DNA of 64,000 nt from assembly GCA_020638735.1 (NCBI GenBank), contig JACKHZ010000008.1, positions 496,001-560,000 of the forward strand, given 5' to 3'. The stretch is from Planctomycetota bacterium (GTDB lineage Bacteria > Planctomycetota > UBA1135 > UBA2386). Each line of letters starts with the position of its first letter. The first letter of the stretch is position 1. A model generated the notes under the pieces. That model was given only the letters and a program-made list of their open reading frames with translations, searched no databases and was not told the origin of the DNA. Below, one piece after another: positions 1-8,622 of the stretch. The position numbers and the translations under genes were made by a program.

Positions 1-735
1 CTTCTCACCGTGATGGACCTCGACGGTGCTCATCGTCTCCTTCTGCTGGTCGATGCGCGCGTGATCGGCGACCAGCACCGCGAGCAGCTCGTGCTGCCCA
101 TGGAGCGCCTCGACCGGCTTGCCGATCGCGACGAACGACTTCATGCCGAGCAGATCCTCGGCGACCGGGTTCATCAACGTGACGTTGCCGCCACGGTCGA
201 CGAACACGATGCCGTCCATGATGTTGGTGATGATCGTCATCATCCGTGACAGGTCGAGGAAGAAGGTCTCCTGGCTCTCCTGGAACTTGGCGGCCTGCTC
301 GATGCATCGACGCCGCATCTCTTCCGACTGAACGCGCCAACGCTCCGCTTCGGCGCGGTCGGCCACCCGGCCGGCGGCGCGCCGCGCCGCACGCGCCAAC
401 ACGGCCTCGATCGCCGCGTCGTCGGCATCCGGGTCGATCACCCCCACCGCGTCGAGCGACATCGCGCGCTCGTAGTCCGCCGGCGTGGGCGTCCCGACGC
501 ACGCCAGCAGCAGGTCGAGCCCGGCTCGCTCGGCGTGCCACTGCGCCGCGGTCGCGAGCAGCGCCTCGCTCGCCGCGTCGACGACGAGCAGGCCAGGACC
601 CGCCACCTCGTCGAGGGATGCGCGAGCCGGCGCAGCCACGACGACCTCGGCCGTGCTCGCGGCGCGCAACCTACACGCCAGCGCCGTAGCGCGCGGTTCG
701 GCCACCAGGATCGTGATGCGCGTGGACGTCGCCAT
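1..735 (-). CDS. Partial signalling protein: degenerate receiver-like domain plus PAS domain (C-terminus outside window)
   Basis: The reading frame is open from an ATG at 735 to the window edge (245 residues). Residues 1-115 look like a receiver fold: alternating hydrophobic strands and helices with D53 in a LLVVDA strand where the phospho-acceptor would sit. The usual acidic pair near the N-terminus is not evident, so phosphorylation is doubtful. Residues 120-160 form a charged, probably coiled-coil linker. Residues 165-245 resemble a PAS domain (IMDGIVFVDRGGNVTLMNPVAE). The missing C-terminus would decide between histidine kinase, SpoIIE-type phosphatase or diguanylate cyclase. The adjacent upstream STAS gene makes a partner-switching phosphatase or kinase an attractive guess, but that is inference. 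No strong ribosome site is seen. Confidence 0.75.
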   Translation of the reverse strand, partial: MATSTRITILVAEPRATALACRLRAASTAEVVVAAPARASLDEVAGPGLLVVDAASEALLATAAQWHAERAGLDLLLACVGTPTPADYERAMSLDAVGVIDPDADDAAIEAVLARAARRAAGRVADRAEAERWRVQSEEMRRRCIEQAAKFQESQETFFLDLSRMMTIITNIMDGIVFVDRGGNVTLMNPVAEDLLGMKSFVAIGKPVEALHGQHELLAVLVADHARIDQQKETMSTVEVHHGEK

Positions 736-800
736 GCTCTGCCTACCAGGCAATCAGGGCGCCGGCGACGCCGGTCGCGGACAAGGACCAGCGGCGCCGA

Positions 801-1190
801 TCAGGCGCCGTTCTTGATCGCCTGCAGCGCGTCGTCTTCGCGGTCGTAGATCGCCAGGTGCTTGGAGATGCGCATGATCTCGAAGATCTTGACGATGAAC
901 GGCTTGATGTTGCTGAGGTAGAGCTTGCAGCTCCGCGACGACGTCACGTTGTTGGCGACGATGATCAGGCCGACGCCGCAGGAGTCGATGATCTTGACGT
1001 TGTCGAGGTTGAGCACGAAGTGCTGATAGCCCTCCTCGATCTTGCCGTTGATCGTCTCCTTCAACGACTCCTTCAGGGAGTCCGTGACGTAGAAGTTCAG
1101 GCTCCGGTCGTTGAACGAGATGATGACGGTCTTGTCGTCCTTCAAGGCCGTGACAGACAGACCCTGGCTCTTCTTTCCGACGATTTCCAT
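801..1190 (-). CDS. STAS-domain anti-sigma factor antagonist-like protein
   Basis: 129 residues, all one STAS domain of the SpoIIAA/RsbV class, which in known systems binds an anti-sigma kinase and is switched off by serine phosphorylation. The signature loop is IIDSCGVG (D69, S70, C71): the phosphorylatable serine is kept and the usual following Ser/Thr is Cys. The start is chosen at the ATG at 1190 because GAGGA lies 6-10 bases upstream and the protein then begins at the first strand; a longer frame upstream reads as low-complexity noise. It is transcribed toward the partial REC/PAS gene, 65 bases away, which suggests one signalling unit. No anti-sigma kinase or sigma factor is visible in the window. 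Confidence 0.88.
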   Translation of the reverse strand: MEIVGKKSQGLSVTALKDDKTVIISFNDRSLNFYVTDSLKESLKETINGKIEEGYQHFVLNLDNVKIIDSCGVGLIIVANNVTSSRSCKLYLSNIKPFIVKIFEIMRISKHLAIYDREDDALQAIKNGA

Positions 1191-1311
1191 GGCGTTCCTC
1201 GATGTGCGCCGCCCGGTAGGACTCAGGGCGCTTCCCGAGCATCGGCACGTCGAAGCCGACGAATTGAGCGGCGGCCCAAAATAGCCGGGCGGCGGGCGCG
1301 GCCCGACGCGC

Positions 1312-2139
1312 TCACTCGGCCGCGGCGGACTCGACGCGGTCGGGGCCGTCGCCCCGACCGGCCCCGCTGGCATCGGCGGTTCCGGGCGACGCCTGCACGG
1401 CGCCCAGCATCGTCGCATCGCGGGGCGGAGCGCCCCGATACCGGACCTCGATGTTGGCCCGACCGATGTCGGTGAGCAGCTCCGCGCTCTTGCGCACGCC
1501 GAGCTGGTGGGCCTTGTTGGCGACGCTGGTTACCGAGCGGCCCAGCTCCTGCGCGACGCGGAGGTTGTCGTGGTGCGGGTAGAGTTCGCGCAGACGCTGC
1601 ACCTCCTCCGTCGTCCACCGGGGCATCGGCGCGCGCACCGCGGCGGCTGCGGCGCCGCGGCTCTTGGTGACGGCGCTGGCACGGAAGCGCTTGTCCTTCG
1701 CCAGACAGAGCCGTCGCGCCGCCTCGCGGATGTCGTCCCCTGCGCGCCGCAGGCAGACCTCCAGGTCTTCGTCGTGGCGGGTGCCGTACATGCGCTTCAG
1801 CTGCCGCAGCTCGGCGTGCGCCCACGGCCCCGTGCGCAGCCGGGCGCGCAATTCCCCCGCACGCCGACGCAGGTCGGCGAGCGGGCGGCCGAGCATCGGT
1901 CCGAGCAACCGCAGCTCGACGGCGCCCCAGGCCGTGCGCAGCAAGCGATCCTCCTGTTCGCTCCAGTCACCGCGCCGGGGCGCCGCGCGCAGCAGCTCGA
2001 GGGCCTTGCGCTGCACGCTCTGCGGCGACCGGCGCAGCAGCGTCGCGGTCTGTTCGACGCCGCGGTGTGGCAGCAGCAAGCGCAGTCGCTCCATCTCCTG
2101 CACCGACCAGTTGCCGCGCCGCAACGGCGGGCGGCTCAT
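1312..2139 (-). CDS. Four-repeat SANT/Myb-like DNA-binding protein
   Basis: 275 residues. Four Trp-anchored helical repeats of about 40 residues are visible at roughly 11-50 (NWSVQEMERLR), 59-98 (DWSEQEDRLLR), 106-146 (PWAHAELRQLK) and 175-214 (RWTTEEVQRLR). Each has the W-x(2)-EE/QE start and a helix-turn-helix with a late basic helix, as in SANT/Myb-like domains. The last repeat is the most canonical (a GRSVTSVANKA recognition helix). The C-terminal 60 residues are low complexity. The ATG at 2139 overlaps the enzyme I stop codon by four bases (ATGA), so the two are translationally coupled. A regulatory role linked to the phosphotransferase protein is plausible but unproven. Function is not known from sequence. 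Confidence 0.8.
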   Translation of the reverse strand: MSRPPLRRGNWSVQEMERLRLLLPHRGVEQTATLLRRSPQSVQRKALELLRAAPRRGDWSEQEDRLLRTAWGAVELRLLGPMLGRPLADLRRRAGELRARLRTGPWAHAELRQLKRMYGTRHDEDLEVCLRRAGDDIREAARRLCLAKDKRFRASAVTKSRGAAAAAVRAPMPRWTTEEVQRLRELYPHHDNLRVAQELGRSVTSVANKAHQLGVRKSAELLTDIGRANIEVRYRGAPPRDATMLGAVQASPGTADASGAGRGDGPDRVESAAAE

Positions 2140-3905
2140 GCCCCACCAGCCTCGCCGCTGCCCGCCAACTGCTGCGCCCAACGCGGCTGGATCTCCTCGT
2201 GCACCAGCTTGCGCACCGCGGCCGTCGACTGCATCGCCAAGGCGCGCTCGGCCAGGTGCTGGCACTCGTCCAGCGAGAAGCTGCGCAGCATCACCTTCAC
2301 CCGCGGCACGAACACCGGCGCCATCGACAGCTCGCGGAAACCGATCCCGACCAGGAGCGGGGTGAACCAGTGATCGCCGGCGATCTCGCCGCAGATCGAC
2401 GCGCTCTTGCCGGCCGCCGCGCTCGCCTTGGCGATGCGTGACAGGATGCGCAGCACACCGGGATGGAACGGGTCGTACATCTTCGCCACGCGCTGGTTGT
2501 CGCGATCGACGGCGAGCAGGTACTGGACCAGGTCGTTGGTGCCGACCGAGACGAAGTCCACCACTGGCAGCACGTCCGGCAGGACCTCGACCAGCACCGG
2601 CACCTCGACCATCACGCCGAGTTCGATGCGCGCGTCGTACGGCACCCCGGTCGAGCGCAGGTCCGCGGTGAGCTGGTCCAGCACGTCGCGGCAACGCACC
2701 ACCTCGGAGCGCGTCGTCACCATCGGCAACAGGATGCGTGCGTGGCCGCGGTCACTGGCGCGCAGGATCGCGCGCAGCTGGGTGTAGAGGATGTCCGGCC
2801 AGTCCAGGCACAGCCTCAGCCCGCGCCAACCGAGCACCGGGTTGCGCTCCTCGGGCATCTGGAAGTAGCCGAGCGGCTTGTCGCCACCGACGTCCAGCGT
2901 GCGGAACGTGACCGGCTTGCCGTCGGCGCCCTCGACGGCGCGACGGTACATCGCGACCTGCTCCTCCTCGGTCGGGAACTGCCGCCGCTCCATGAAGGCG
3001 AACTCGGTGCGGAACAGGCCGATGCCGGCCATCGCGCCGAGCTCGAGGTTCTCGAGGTCGTGCACGCCCTCGACGTTGGCCATCAGGCGGATGCTGGTCC
3101 CGTCCGGCGTGACCGAGGGCTCGAAGCGCAGCTCGGTGATGCGCTCGTCCACGGAGCGCTGCTCGCGGAGGCGACGCTCGTAGTCGGCCAGCTCGTCGAG
3201 GCTCGGTTCGAGCAGCACCACGCCGGCGTCGCCGTCGAGGATCGCCAGCGAACCGCTGGTCGTCGTCTGCATCAGCTCTTCGATACCGACGATCGCCGGG
3301 ATGCCGAGCGAGCGCGCGAGGATCGCGCCGTGCGAATACTTGCCGCCGTGCGCGGTGACGATGCCGCGGATGTGCTCGCGGTCCAGCAGGCCGGCGTCGC
3401 TGGGCAGGAACTCGTCGGCGGCGAACAGGTAGTCAGCGCCGTCGGACGTGTACTTGACCCGGTCGTCGTAGACCAGCGCCCCCACCAGCTGCCGGCCGAT
3501 GTCGCGCAGGTCGGCGGCGCGCTCGCGCATGGCCGGGTTCTCCATCGCGGCGAACACGCCTTCGTAACGCGAGATGACCCGCTGCAGCGCGACCTCCAGG
3601 TTGACGCGATGCTGCTCGACCTCGTTCTGGACGTCACGCAGGAAGGTCTTGTCGTGCAGGATCGCGAGCTGCGCGTCGTAGATGCGCACGTCGTGCTTGC
3701 CGAGCGCGCCCGACAGCTCCTGCTGCAGCCCCATCAGGCTCTCGCTGACGGCGGCGATGGCGCCGGCCAATCGCGCCTTCTCGGCGTCGATCCGGTCGTC
3801 CTCGACCCGCCAGGTCGGGATGCGATCGAGCGTCGTGTGGAAGTGCACGACAGGCGCGATCGCGATCCCGGGCGCGGCGGCGATGCCTTTCAGTTTCCGA
3901 GCCAT
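2136..3905 (-). CDS. ptsI: Phosphoenolpyruvate-protein phosphotransferase (PTS enzyme I)
   Basis: 589 residues, normal length for enzyme I, which takes phosphate from PEP and passes it to HPr in the cytoplasm. The phosphohistidine swivel shows GGKYSHGAILARSLGIPA with active His192. The PEP-binding barrel has GLFRTEF (about 297-303), the VSVGTNDL segment (about 452-459) and the catalytic cysteine C505 in ICGEIAGD. The start is set at the ATG at 3905, giving MARKLKGIAAAPGIA as in homologues; a GTG at 3914 would add three residues, and neither has a clear ribosome site. No HPr or enzyme II gene lies in the window, so it may serve a regulatory or nitrogen-type PTS. It overlaps the downstream SANT-like gene by four bases. 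Confidence 0.95.
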   Translation of the reverse strand: MARKLKGIAAAPGIAIAPVVHFHTTLDRIPTWRVEDDRIDAEKARLAGAIAAVSESLMGLQQELSGALGKHDVRIYDAQLAILHDKTFLRDVQNEVEQHRVNLEVALQRVISRYEGVFAAMENPAMRERAADLRDIGRQLVGALVYDDRVKYTSDGADYLFAADEFLPSDAGLLDREHIRGIVTAHGGKYSHGAILARSLGIPAIVGIEELMQTTTSGSLAILDGDAGVVLLEPSLDELADYERRLREQRSVDERITELRFEPSVTPDGTSIRLMANVEGVHDLENLELGAMAGIGLFRTEFAFMERRQFPTEEEQVAMYRRAVEGADGKPVTFRTLDVGGDKPLGYFQMPEERNPVLGWRGLRLCLDWPDILYTQLRAILRASDRGHARILLPMVTTRSEVVRCRDVLDQLTADLRSTGVPYDARIELGVMVEVPVLVEVLPDVLPVVDFVSVGTNDLVQYLLAVDRDNQRVAKMYDPFHPGVLRILSRIAKASAAAGKSASICGEIAGDHWFTPLLVGIGFRELSMAPVFVPRVKVMLRSFSLDECQHLAERALAMQSTAAVRKLVHEEIQPRWAQQLAGSGEAGGA

Positions 3906-4002
3906 CGGTGGCACGTGGTTTTCGGGGACCGTGCCGCACTTTGCAACACACCTGCTTCATCCCGGGCCCCGAGTTTGCCGATCTCCGCCGACACAGCACG
4001 CC

Positions 4003-5391
4003 ATGAAGAGATCCAACGAGAACCGCGGCCCTGCGGACATGCCGAGCTTCCTCGACGAGTCGTCGGACCAGGCCGAGACCGGCAGCGCGCTCGCCGCGCA
4101 AACCGACGACGGCGACGAGCTACCCGAAGACGAACCCGTCGACCCGGAGGAAGCGCTCGCCGACGACCCCGAGCAGGCGTACGCGGACGACGCGGAGGAT
4201 GAGCTCGAGGACGAGCCCGCCCTGGCGCCGGAGCCCGCCGAGCACGTCGCGAACCGACGCCCGACGGCGCGGACCGGTGCGCGCGCGGCGAGGCAGGGAT
4301 CTGCCGGCGGCGCGGCGAGCGCGCTCGGCGTGCTGCTGGCGCTCGCCGCCGGCGTCGCGACCCAGGTGCCCGCCGTCGTCGAAGCGCTGGCACAGCGTCA
4401 CCTCGACGCCCAGCTGCTGGTGCTCTGCGGCCTGCTGCTGTGGACGATCGGGCGCGGCCAGCGCAACAGCGCCGCGCTGCATGGACGCCTCGCCCAACTC
4501 GAGCAGGACCGGCGCGACGCCGACGAGGAGCTGCACGACACCATCCGGCACCTGCACGAGCGCGCGGCGCCGCAGGTCTCGCCCCACGACGGCGGCGAGC
4601 TGGAGCACGTCATGCTGTCGCTGCAGCGACAGGACCAGAAGATCAACAACCTGACCAAGGCCATCAAGATGTACGGCAAGCCCTTGATGGACATCGCCGG
4701 ACAGGGCACCGACATCGCCGGCGCCGTGGCGCAGGTCCGCACGCTGGTCGAGGCCGGCGCGGAGTCGACCCGGTCCGGCCTGCAGCGCCTCGAGGAGCAG
4801 GGGCGGAAGGCCAGCAAGCAGCTCGACCTCGGCGACCTTCCGACGCAGGTCAAGCAGCTCGGCGTCTCGCTGGCCGCGGTGACGCAGCGCCTCGAGGACA
4901 CCGAGGTGCGCAAGAGCCTGGTGCGGCTCGAGGACTTCGCCAAGGAGCTCCGCCAGGAGGTGCAGGTGCTGCAGCGCGGCGAGCCGACGCAAGCGGCCGC
5001 CGAGGCGATGATCGCGCGCCTCGAGGAGGCGCGGAAGGGGCTCGCCGCCGGCATCCAGCAGCTGCGCGACGGCAACCTCAACGGCCTCGAGAACTCGGTG
5101 CGCGAACTGCTGCGCGAGGTGTCGGGCCTCGCCACTTCGACGGCGCAGATCCAGGCCGCGGTCAAGGGCGGCGCTCGGATCGCGACCGGACCCGCGTCGC
5201 CGACCGGGACGGTCGCCGCGCCCGCGGCGGCGAGCCCGGCGCCCGCCGCGACGCCCGCCGCGGCGCCTGTCGCCGCGACGTCTCCCGAAGGCGAAGGTGA
5301 AGGCGCCACCGGCTACCAGACCGGCAAGCGCAACACCGCCGGCAAGAACGTGCTCGGCGCGATCGCCCGCCTGAAGCAGATGAAGGGCTGA
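4003..5391 (+). CDS. Acidic, coiled-coil membrane protein of unknown function
   Basis: 462 residues with no family I recognise. Residues 1-85 are very acidic and disordered (repeated ED, DDPE and EPAEH blocks). Residues 100-150 hold two hydrophobic segments separated by a short helix, probably a membrane hairpin. Residues 150-390 are predicted long coiled coil (QLEQDRRDADEELHD, RLEDFAKELRQEVQVLQ). Residues 395-430 are an Ala/Pro-rich linker, and the protein ends in a basic tail (KRNTAGKNVLGAIARLKQMKG). The layout of acidic head, membrane anchor and coiled coil resembles bacterial scaffolds such as bactofilin partners or McpA-like rods, but this is only resemblance. It diverges from ptsI across about 100 bases. 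Start is the first ATG after an AG-rich patch. Confidence 0.75.
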   Translation: MKRSNENRGPADMPSFLDESSDQAETGSALAAQTDDGDELPEDEPVDPEEALADDPEQAYADDAEDELEDEPALAPEPAEHVANRRPTARTGARAARQGSAGGAASALGVLLALAAGVATQVPAVVEALAQRHLDAQLLVLCGLLLWTIGRGQRNSAALHGRLAQLEQDRRDADEELHDTIRHLHERAAPQVSPHDGGELEHVMLSLQRQDQKINNLTKAIKMYGKPLMDIAGQGTDIAGAVAQVRTLVEAGAESTRSGLQRLEEQGRKASKQLDLGDLPTQVKQLGVSLAAVTQRLEDTEVRKSLVRLEDFAKELRQEVQVLQRGEPTQAAAEAMIARLEEARKGLAAGIQQLRDGNLNGLENSVRELLREVSGLATSTAQIQAAVKGGARIATGPASPTGTVAAPAAASPAPAATPAAAPVAATSPEGEGEGATGYQTGKRNTAGKNVLGAIARLKQMKG

Positions 5392-5424
5392 GGGACGCAC
5401 CGCGCCGCGGCTAGACTCGGCGCG

Positions 5425-5637
5425 ATGCACGACGTCGACCCCAGCCACTGCCCCGTCTGCGGCGAGGCCAACGACTGCGCCATGGCCACCGCCGCGGCCC
5501 CCGGCCGCGCGGTCCGCGACTGCTGGTGCACCGCGATCGAGATCGCCCCGGAGCGCCTCGCGCTGGTGCCGGAGGCCGCCCGCGCGCGCGCCTGCATGTG
5601 CCGCCGCTGCGCCGGCGCCGACGAGGTGACGCCGTGA
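5425..5637 (+). CDS. Small cysteine-rich CWC-family protein
   Basis: 70 residues matching the Cys_rich_CWC pattern: HCPVCGEANDC near the N-terminus, a central DCWC, and a C-terminal CMCRRC. The paired cysteines suggest a zinc or other metal site. The molecular role of the family is unknown. It overlaps the next gene (mutarotase) by four bases (GTGA), so the two are co-translated. The start is an ATG just after a short gap from the coiled-coil gene. Confidence 0.85.
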   Translation: MHDVDPSHCPVCGEANDCAMATAAAPGRAVRDCWCTAIEIAPERLALVPEAARARACMCRRCAGADEVTP

Positions 5638-6518
5638 CCGGCGGGGCGACCCGCAGCGCCGACCCCGGCGGCCGCGAGACGGTCGTCCTGACGCGCGGCG
5701 ACCAGTGCGCCGAGATCGCCGTCTGCGGCGCGCAGGCGCTGAGCTGGCACGTTGCAGGTCGCGACGTGCTGTGGACCGCGAGCCACCCGGCCTACGCGCC
5801 GGGCAAGGCGGTGCGCGGCGGCATCCCGGTCGTGTTCCCGTGGTTCGGCGCCTACACGCTCGGCGAGCGCTCGGGCGAGCTGCCGCCGCACGGCTTCGCG
5901 CGCGAACGCGACTGGCGCCTCACGGCGCTCGGCGACGGTCCGCGCGCGGCGTTCGAGCTGCGCGCCGACGACGCGTCCCGCGCCGTGTTCCCGCACGAGT
6001 TCCGCGCCGAGCTGGAGTTCGCCCTCGACGGCGCCGCCGACGACGCCGGCCTGCGCATCACCATGCGCGTGCACAACGAGGGCGCCGACACGATGGTCTT
6101 CGAGCAGGCGCTGCACACCTACTTCGCCGTCGGCGACGTGCGCAGCGCCGAGGTGCGCGGGCTCGAGAACGTCTCGTTCGCCGAGCACGCGGCGCTGCCC
6201 GAAGCGGCATGGGACTGCGCGGCGCCGCTGCGCTTCCGCGCCGAGACCGACCGCGTGTTCCAAGGCGTGCCGCCGCGGCTGGAGCTGCATCAGCCGGCGC
6301 TGCGACGCCGCGTGCGGCTCGACGCCGGGCACGCCGCCTCGGCGATCGTCTGGAACCCGTGGATCGAGAAGACGAAGCGCTTGTCGCAGATGGCGCTCGA
6401 CGACTGGCAGACGTTCTGCTGCATCGAGACCGCCAACGCGCGGGACAACGCGGTACGGCTCCCGCCGGGCGCGAGCCATGTGATGAGCCTGCGGCTGACC
6501 GTCGCGCCACTCGCCTGA
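5634..6518 (+). CDS. D-hexose-6-phosphate mutarotase (aldose 1-epimerase family, YeaD-like)
   Basis: 294 residues from a GTG that overlaps the CWC stop. The YeaD-like family interconverts alpha and beta anomers of glucose-6-phosphate in the cytoplasm. The sequence shows the family beta-sandwich motifs: GGIPVVFPWFG (about 62-72), PPHGFAR (about 84-90), the catalytic histidine in the LHTYFAVGD strand, and the C-terminal VWNPW...FCCIETAN region that carries the catalytic glutamate. Length is normal. It is the second gene of a two-gene unit with the CWC protein. Substrate specificity beyond hexose-6-phosphate cannot be told from sequence. Confidence 0.9.
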   Translation: MTGGATRSADPGGRETVVLTRGDQCAEIAVCGAQALSWHVAGRDVLWTASHPAYAPGKAVRGGIPVVFPWFGAYTLGERSGELPPHGFARERDWRLTALGDGPRAAFELRADDASRAVFPHEFRAELEFALDGAADDAGLRITMRVHNEGADTMVFEQALHTYFAVGDVRSAEVRGLENVSFAEHAALPEAAWDCAAPLRFRAETDRVFQGVPPRLELHQPALRRRVRLDAGHAASAIVWNPWIEKTKRLSQMALDDWQTFCCIETANARDNAVRLPPGASHVMSLRLTVAPLA

Positions 6519-6543
6519 GTCGACCGCGGCCCTCGGACGGCAG

Positions 6544-7044
6544 CTACTCCAGCTCGACCAACAGCGCGCCGGCAGCGACCGCGGCGCCCGCCTCGACGAT
6601 GATGCGCGTCACCTTGCCCGGCGCCTCGGCGCAGAGCGGGTTCTGCATCTTCATCGCCTCCAGCACGATCAGCGTCTGGCCCTCGGCGACCTCGTCGCCG
6701 ACCGCGACCTGCACCGCGACCACGACTCCGGGCATCGCCGCGCGCAGCTCGCGCTTGCCGCCGTGCCTCGCGCCGGCGACCGCGTGCGCGGCACGTTCGC
6801 GATCGTTCTCCACCTTGGCCTCGTAGCGCTCGCCCCGCAGCAGCACTACGACGTCCTCCCCGTCCACGTCGGCGACGACGTCGACGCTCTGACCGTCGAC
6901 CAGCAGCGAGATCGCCTCCCCGTCGCCGATCCGGGCCACGTCGACGACGCACTCACGATCGCCGCAGGTGGCGATCAGCTTGCCGTCGCGCCACGCGAAC
7001 GAGTATTCGCGCTCGTCCTCGCCGATCCGGGCCAGATACTTCAT
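6544..7044 (-). CDS. Biotin carboxyl carrier protein of an acyl-CoA carboxylase
   Basis: 166 residues. The C-terminal 70 residues are a biotinyl domain with the biotinylation motif EAMKM, lysine being the attachment site, and flanking strands (MPGVVVAVQVAVGDEV, GKVTRIIVEAG). The N-terminal half is a beta-rich region like the BT domain of propionyl-CoA carboxylase alpha chains. The ATG at 7044 is chosen because GGAGGG lies about 9 bases upstream and it overlaps the carboxylase stop (ATGA); an in-frame GTG at 7059 would be longer. With the biotin carboxylase before it, this makes a split alpha subunit, which passes carboxybiotin to the carboxyltransferase encoded at 11678-13246. Confidence 0.92.
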   Translation of the reverse strand: MKYLARIGEDEREYSFAWRDGKLIATCGDRECVVDVARIGDGEAISLLVDGQSVDVVADVDGEDVVVLLRGERYEAKVENDRERAAHAVAGARHGGKRELRAAMPGVVVAVQVAVGDEVAEGQTLIVLEAMKMQNPLCAEAPGKVTRIIVEAGAAVAAGALLVELE

Positions 7045-8528
7045 CGACGGTCCCTCCACAGCCGCTCGACGCGACCGAGCTGCGCCCAGGTCGGCACCGC
7101 GCCGACCGACGACTGGCGGCGGTCGCCGCCGACCCGCTCCGACGACAGGAAACGCACCACCGCAGCCGCCAGCAAGGCGAGCTCGCGATCGTGCCCGGCC
7201 GGCGGCGCCAGCCGCTCGAGGATGCCGGTGTCGTAGTCCCCGGAGCGGAACTCATCGCCTTCGAGCACGCGCAGCGCGACCGGCAGCGAGGTGGCGACGC
7301 CGACGATGCGCATCTCGCGCAGCGCGCGCTGCATGCGGGCGATCGCCTGTTCGCGGTCGGCGCCGTGCACGATCAGCTTGCCGAGCATGCTGTCGTAGAA
7401 GGGCGTCACCTCGAGGCCGCGGAACATCGCGCTGTCGAGCCGCACGCCGGGCCCGCCCGGCAAGCGGAGCCGACCGATGCGGCCGAGCGACGGGAAGAAG
7501 GTGGTCGGGTGCTCGGCGTTGACGCGCACCTCGATGGCGTGGCCGCGCGGCGTCCCCGGCTGTGTCACCTCGAGGCCGGCCCCGACGCGGATCTGCTCGC
7601 GCACCAGGTCGACCCCGTAGCACATCTCGGTCACCGGGTGCTCGACCTGCAGCCGGGTGTTCATCTCGAGGAAGTAGAACTCGCCGCCGGAGTAGAGGAA
7701 CTCGACGGTGCCGGCGCCGACGTAGCCCACCGCGCGGGCCAGGTCGCAGGCCGACCGCCCCATGCGCTCGCGCAGCTCAGGGGTCAACGCCGAGCACGGC
7801 GTCTCCTCGACCAGCTTCTGGTGGCGCCGCTGGACCGAGCATTCTCGCTCGCCGTAGTGCACGACGTTGCCGTGCTTGTCGGCCATGACCTGGATCTCGA
7901 CGTGGCGCGGGCGCGTGACGAACTTCTCGAGGTAGACGCGGTCGTCGCCGAACGCCCCCTTGGCCTCGGCCCGGGCCATGCGGAAGGCCTCGAGCAGCCC
8001 CTTCTCGTCGTGCACGATGCGGATGCCCTTGCCGCCGCCGCCGGCAGCAGCCTTCAACATCACCGGGTAGCCGACCTGCAGCGCGGCCGCGGCGAGGCGC
8101 GGCTCGTCGACGTCCTCCTGCAGACCGGGCACCAACGGCACGCCGGCCTGCTGGGCGATGCGGCGCGCGGCGACCTTGTCGCCCATCGCCCGGATCGCGT
8201 CGGGCGGCGGACCGAGGAAGGTGATGCCGCGTCGCGCGCAGGCCTCGGCGAACGCGGCGTTCTCGCTCAGGAAGCCGTAGCCAGGGTGCAGCGCGTCGCA
8301 ACCGCTGCGCACGGCGGCGTCGAGCACGCGGCCGGCGTCGAGGTAGCTCTGCGCTGGCTTGCTGCCGCCGATGTGCTCGGCGGCGGTGGCGCGACGGACC
8401 GGCAACGCGCCCCGGTCGGCGTCCGAGAAGACGGCGACGGTCTCGATGCCCATCTCCTCGGCGGTGCGGATCACGCGCAGGGCGATCTCCCCGCGGTTCG
8501 CGATCAGGATGCGGCGGAACAGTGCCAT
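7041..8528 (-). CDS. Acetyl/propionyl-CoA carboxylase, biotin carboxylase subunit
   Basis: 495 residues. It carboxylates biotin on the carrier protein using ATP and bicarbonate. Seen in order: N-terminal fold RRILIANRGEIALRVIRTA; ATP-grasp glycine loop KAAAGGGGKGIRI; RPRHVEIQVMAD; ECSVQRRHQKLVEE with catalytic and bicarbonate-binding residues; and EMNTRLQVEHPVTE. The C-terminal domain is complete (VNAEHP, TPFYDSMLGKLIV), followed by about 40 extra residues. The start at 8528 (MALFRRILIANRGE) matches homologues; the longer frame upstream is not convincing. It is coupled to the carrier gene through ATGA. Propionyl-CoA is favoured as the final substrate because of the nearby epimerase, but acetyl-CoA or methylcrotonyl-CoA cannot be excluded. 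Confidence 0.95.
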   Translation of the reverse strand: MALFRRILIANRGEIALRVIRTAEEMGIETVAVFSDADRGALPVRRATAAEHIGGSKPAQSYLDAGRVLDAAVRSGCDALHPGYGFLSENAAFAEACARRGITFLGPPPDAIRAMGDKVAARRIAQQAGVPLVPGLQEDVDEPRLAAAALQVGYPVMLKAAAGGGGKGIRIVHDEKGLLEAFRMARAEAKGAFGDDRVYLEKFVTRPRHVEIQVMADKHGNVVHYGERECSVQRRHQKLVEETPCSALTPELRERMGRSACDLARAVGYVGAGTVEFLYSGGEFYFLEMNTRLQVEHPVTEMCYGVDLVREQIRVGAGLEVTQPGTPRGHAIEVRVNAEHPTTFFPSLGRIGRLRLPGGPGVRLDSAMFRGLEVTPFYDSMLGKLIVHGADREQAIARMQRALREMRIVGVATSLPVALRVLEGDEFRSGDYDTGILERLAPPAGHDRELALLAAAVVRFLSSERVGGDRRQSSVGAVPTWAQLGRVERLWRDRR

Positions 8529-8622
8529 GGTCGGCGGAAGACGGTAGCGAAGCGCCGCCCGGCTTGGAACCGCGCTCTCGAACGCTGGCGCGGCGGCAGG
8601 GGCCGAAGGTATGAAACGCGGC

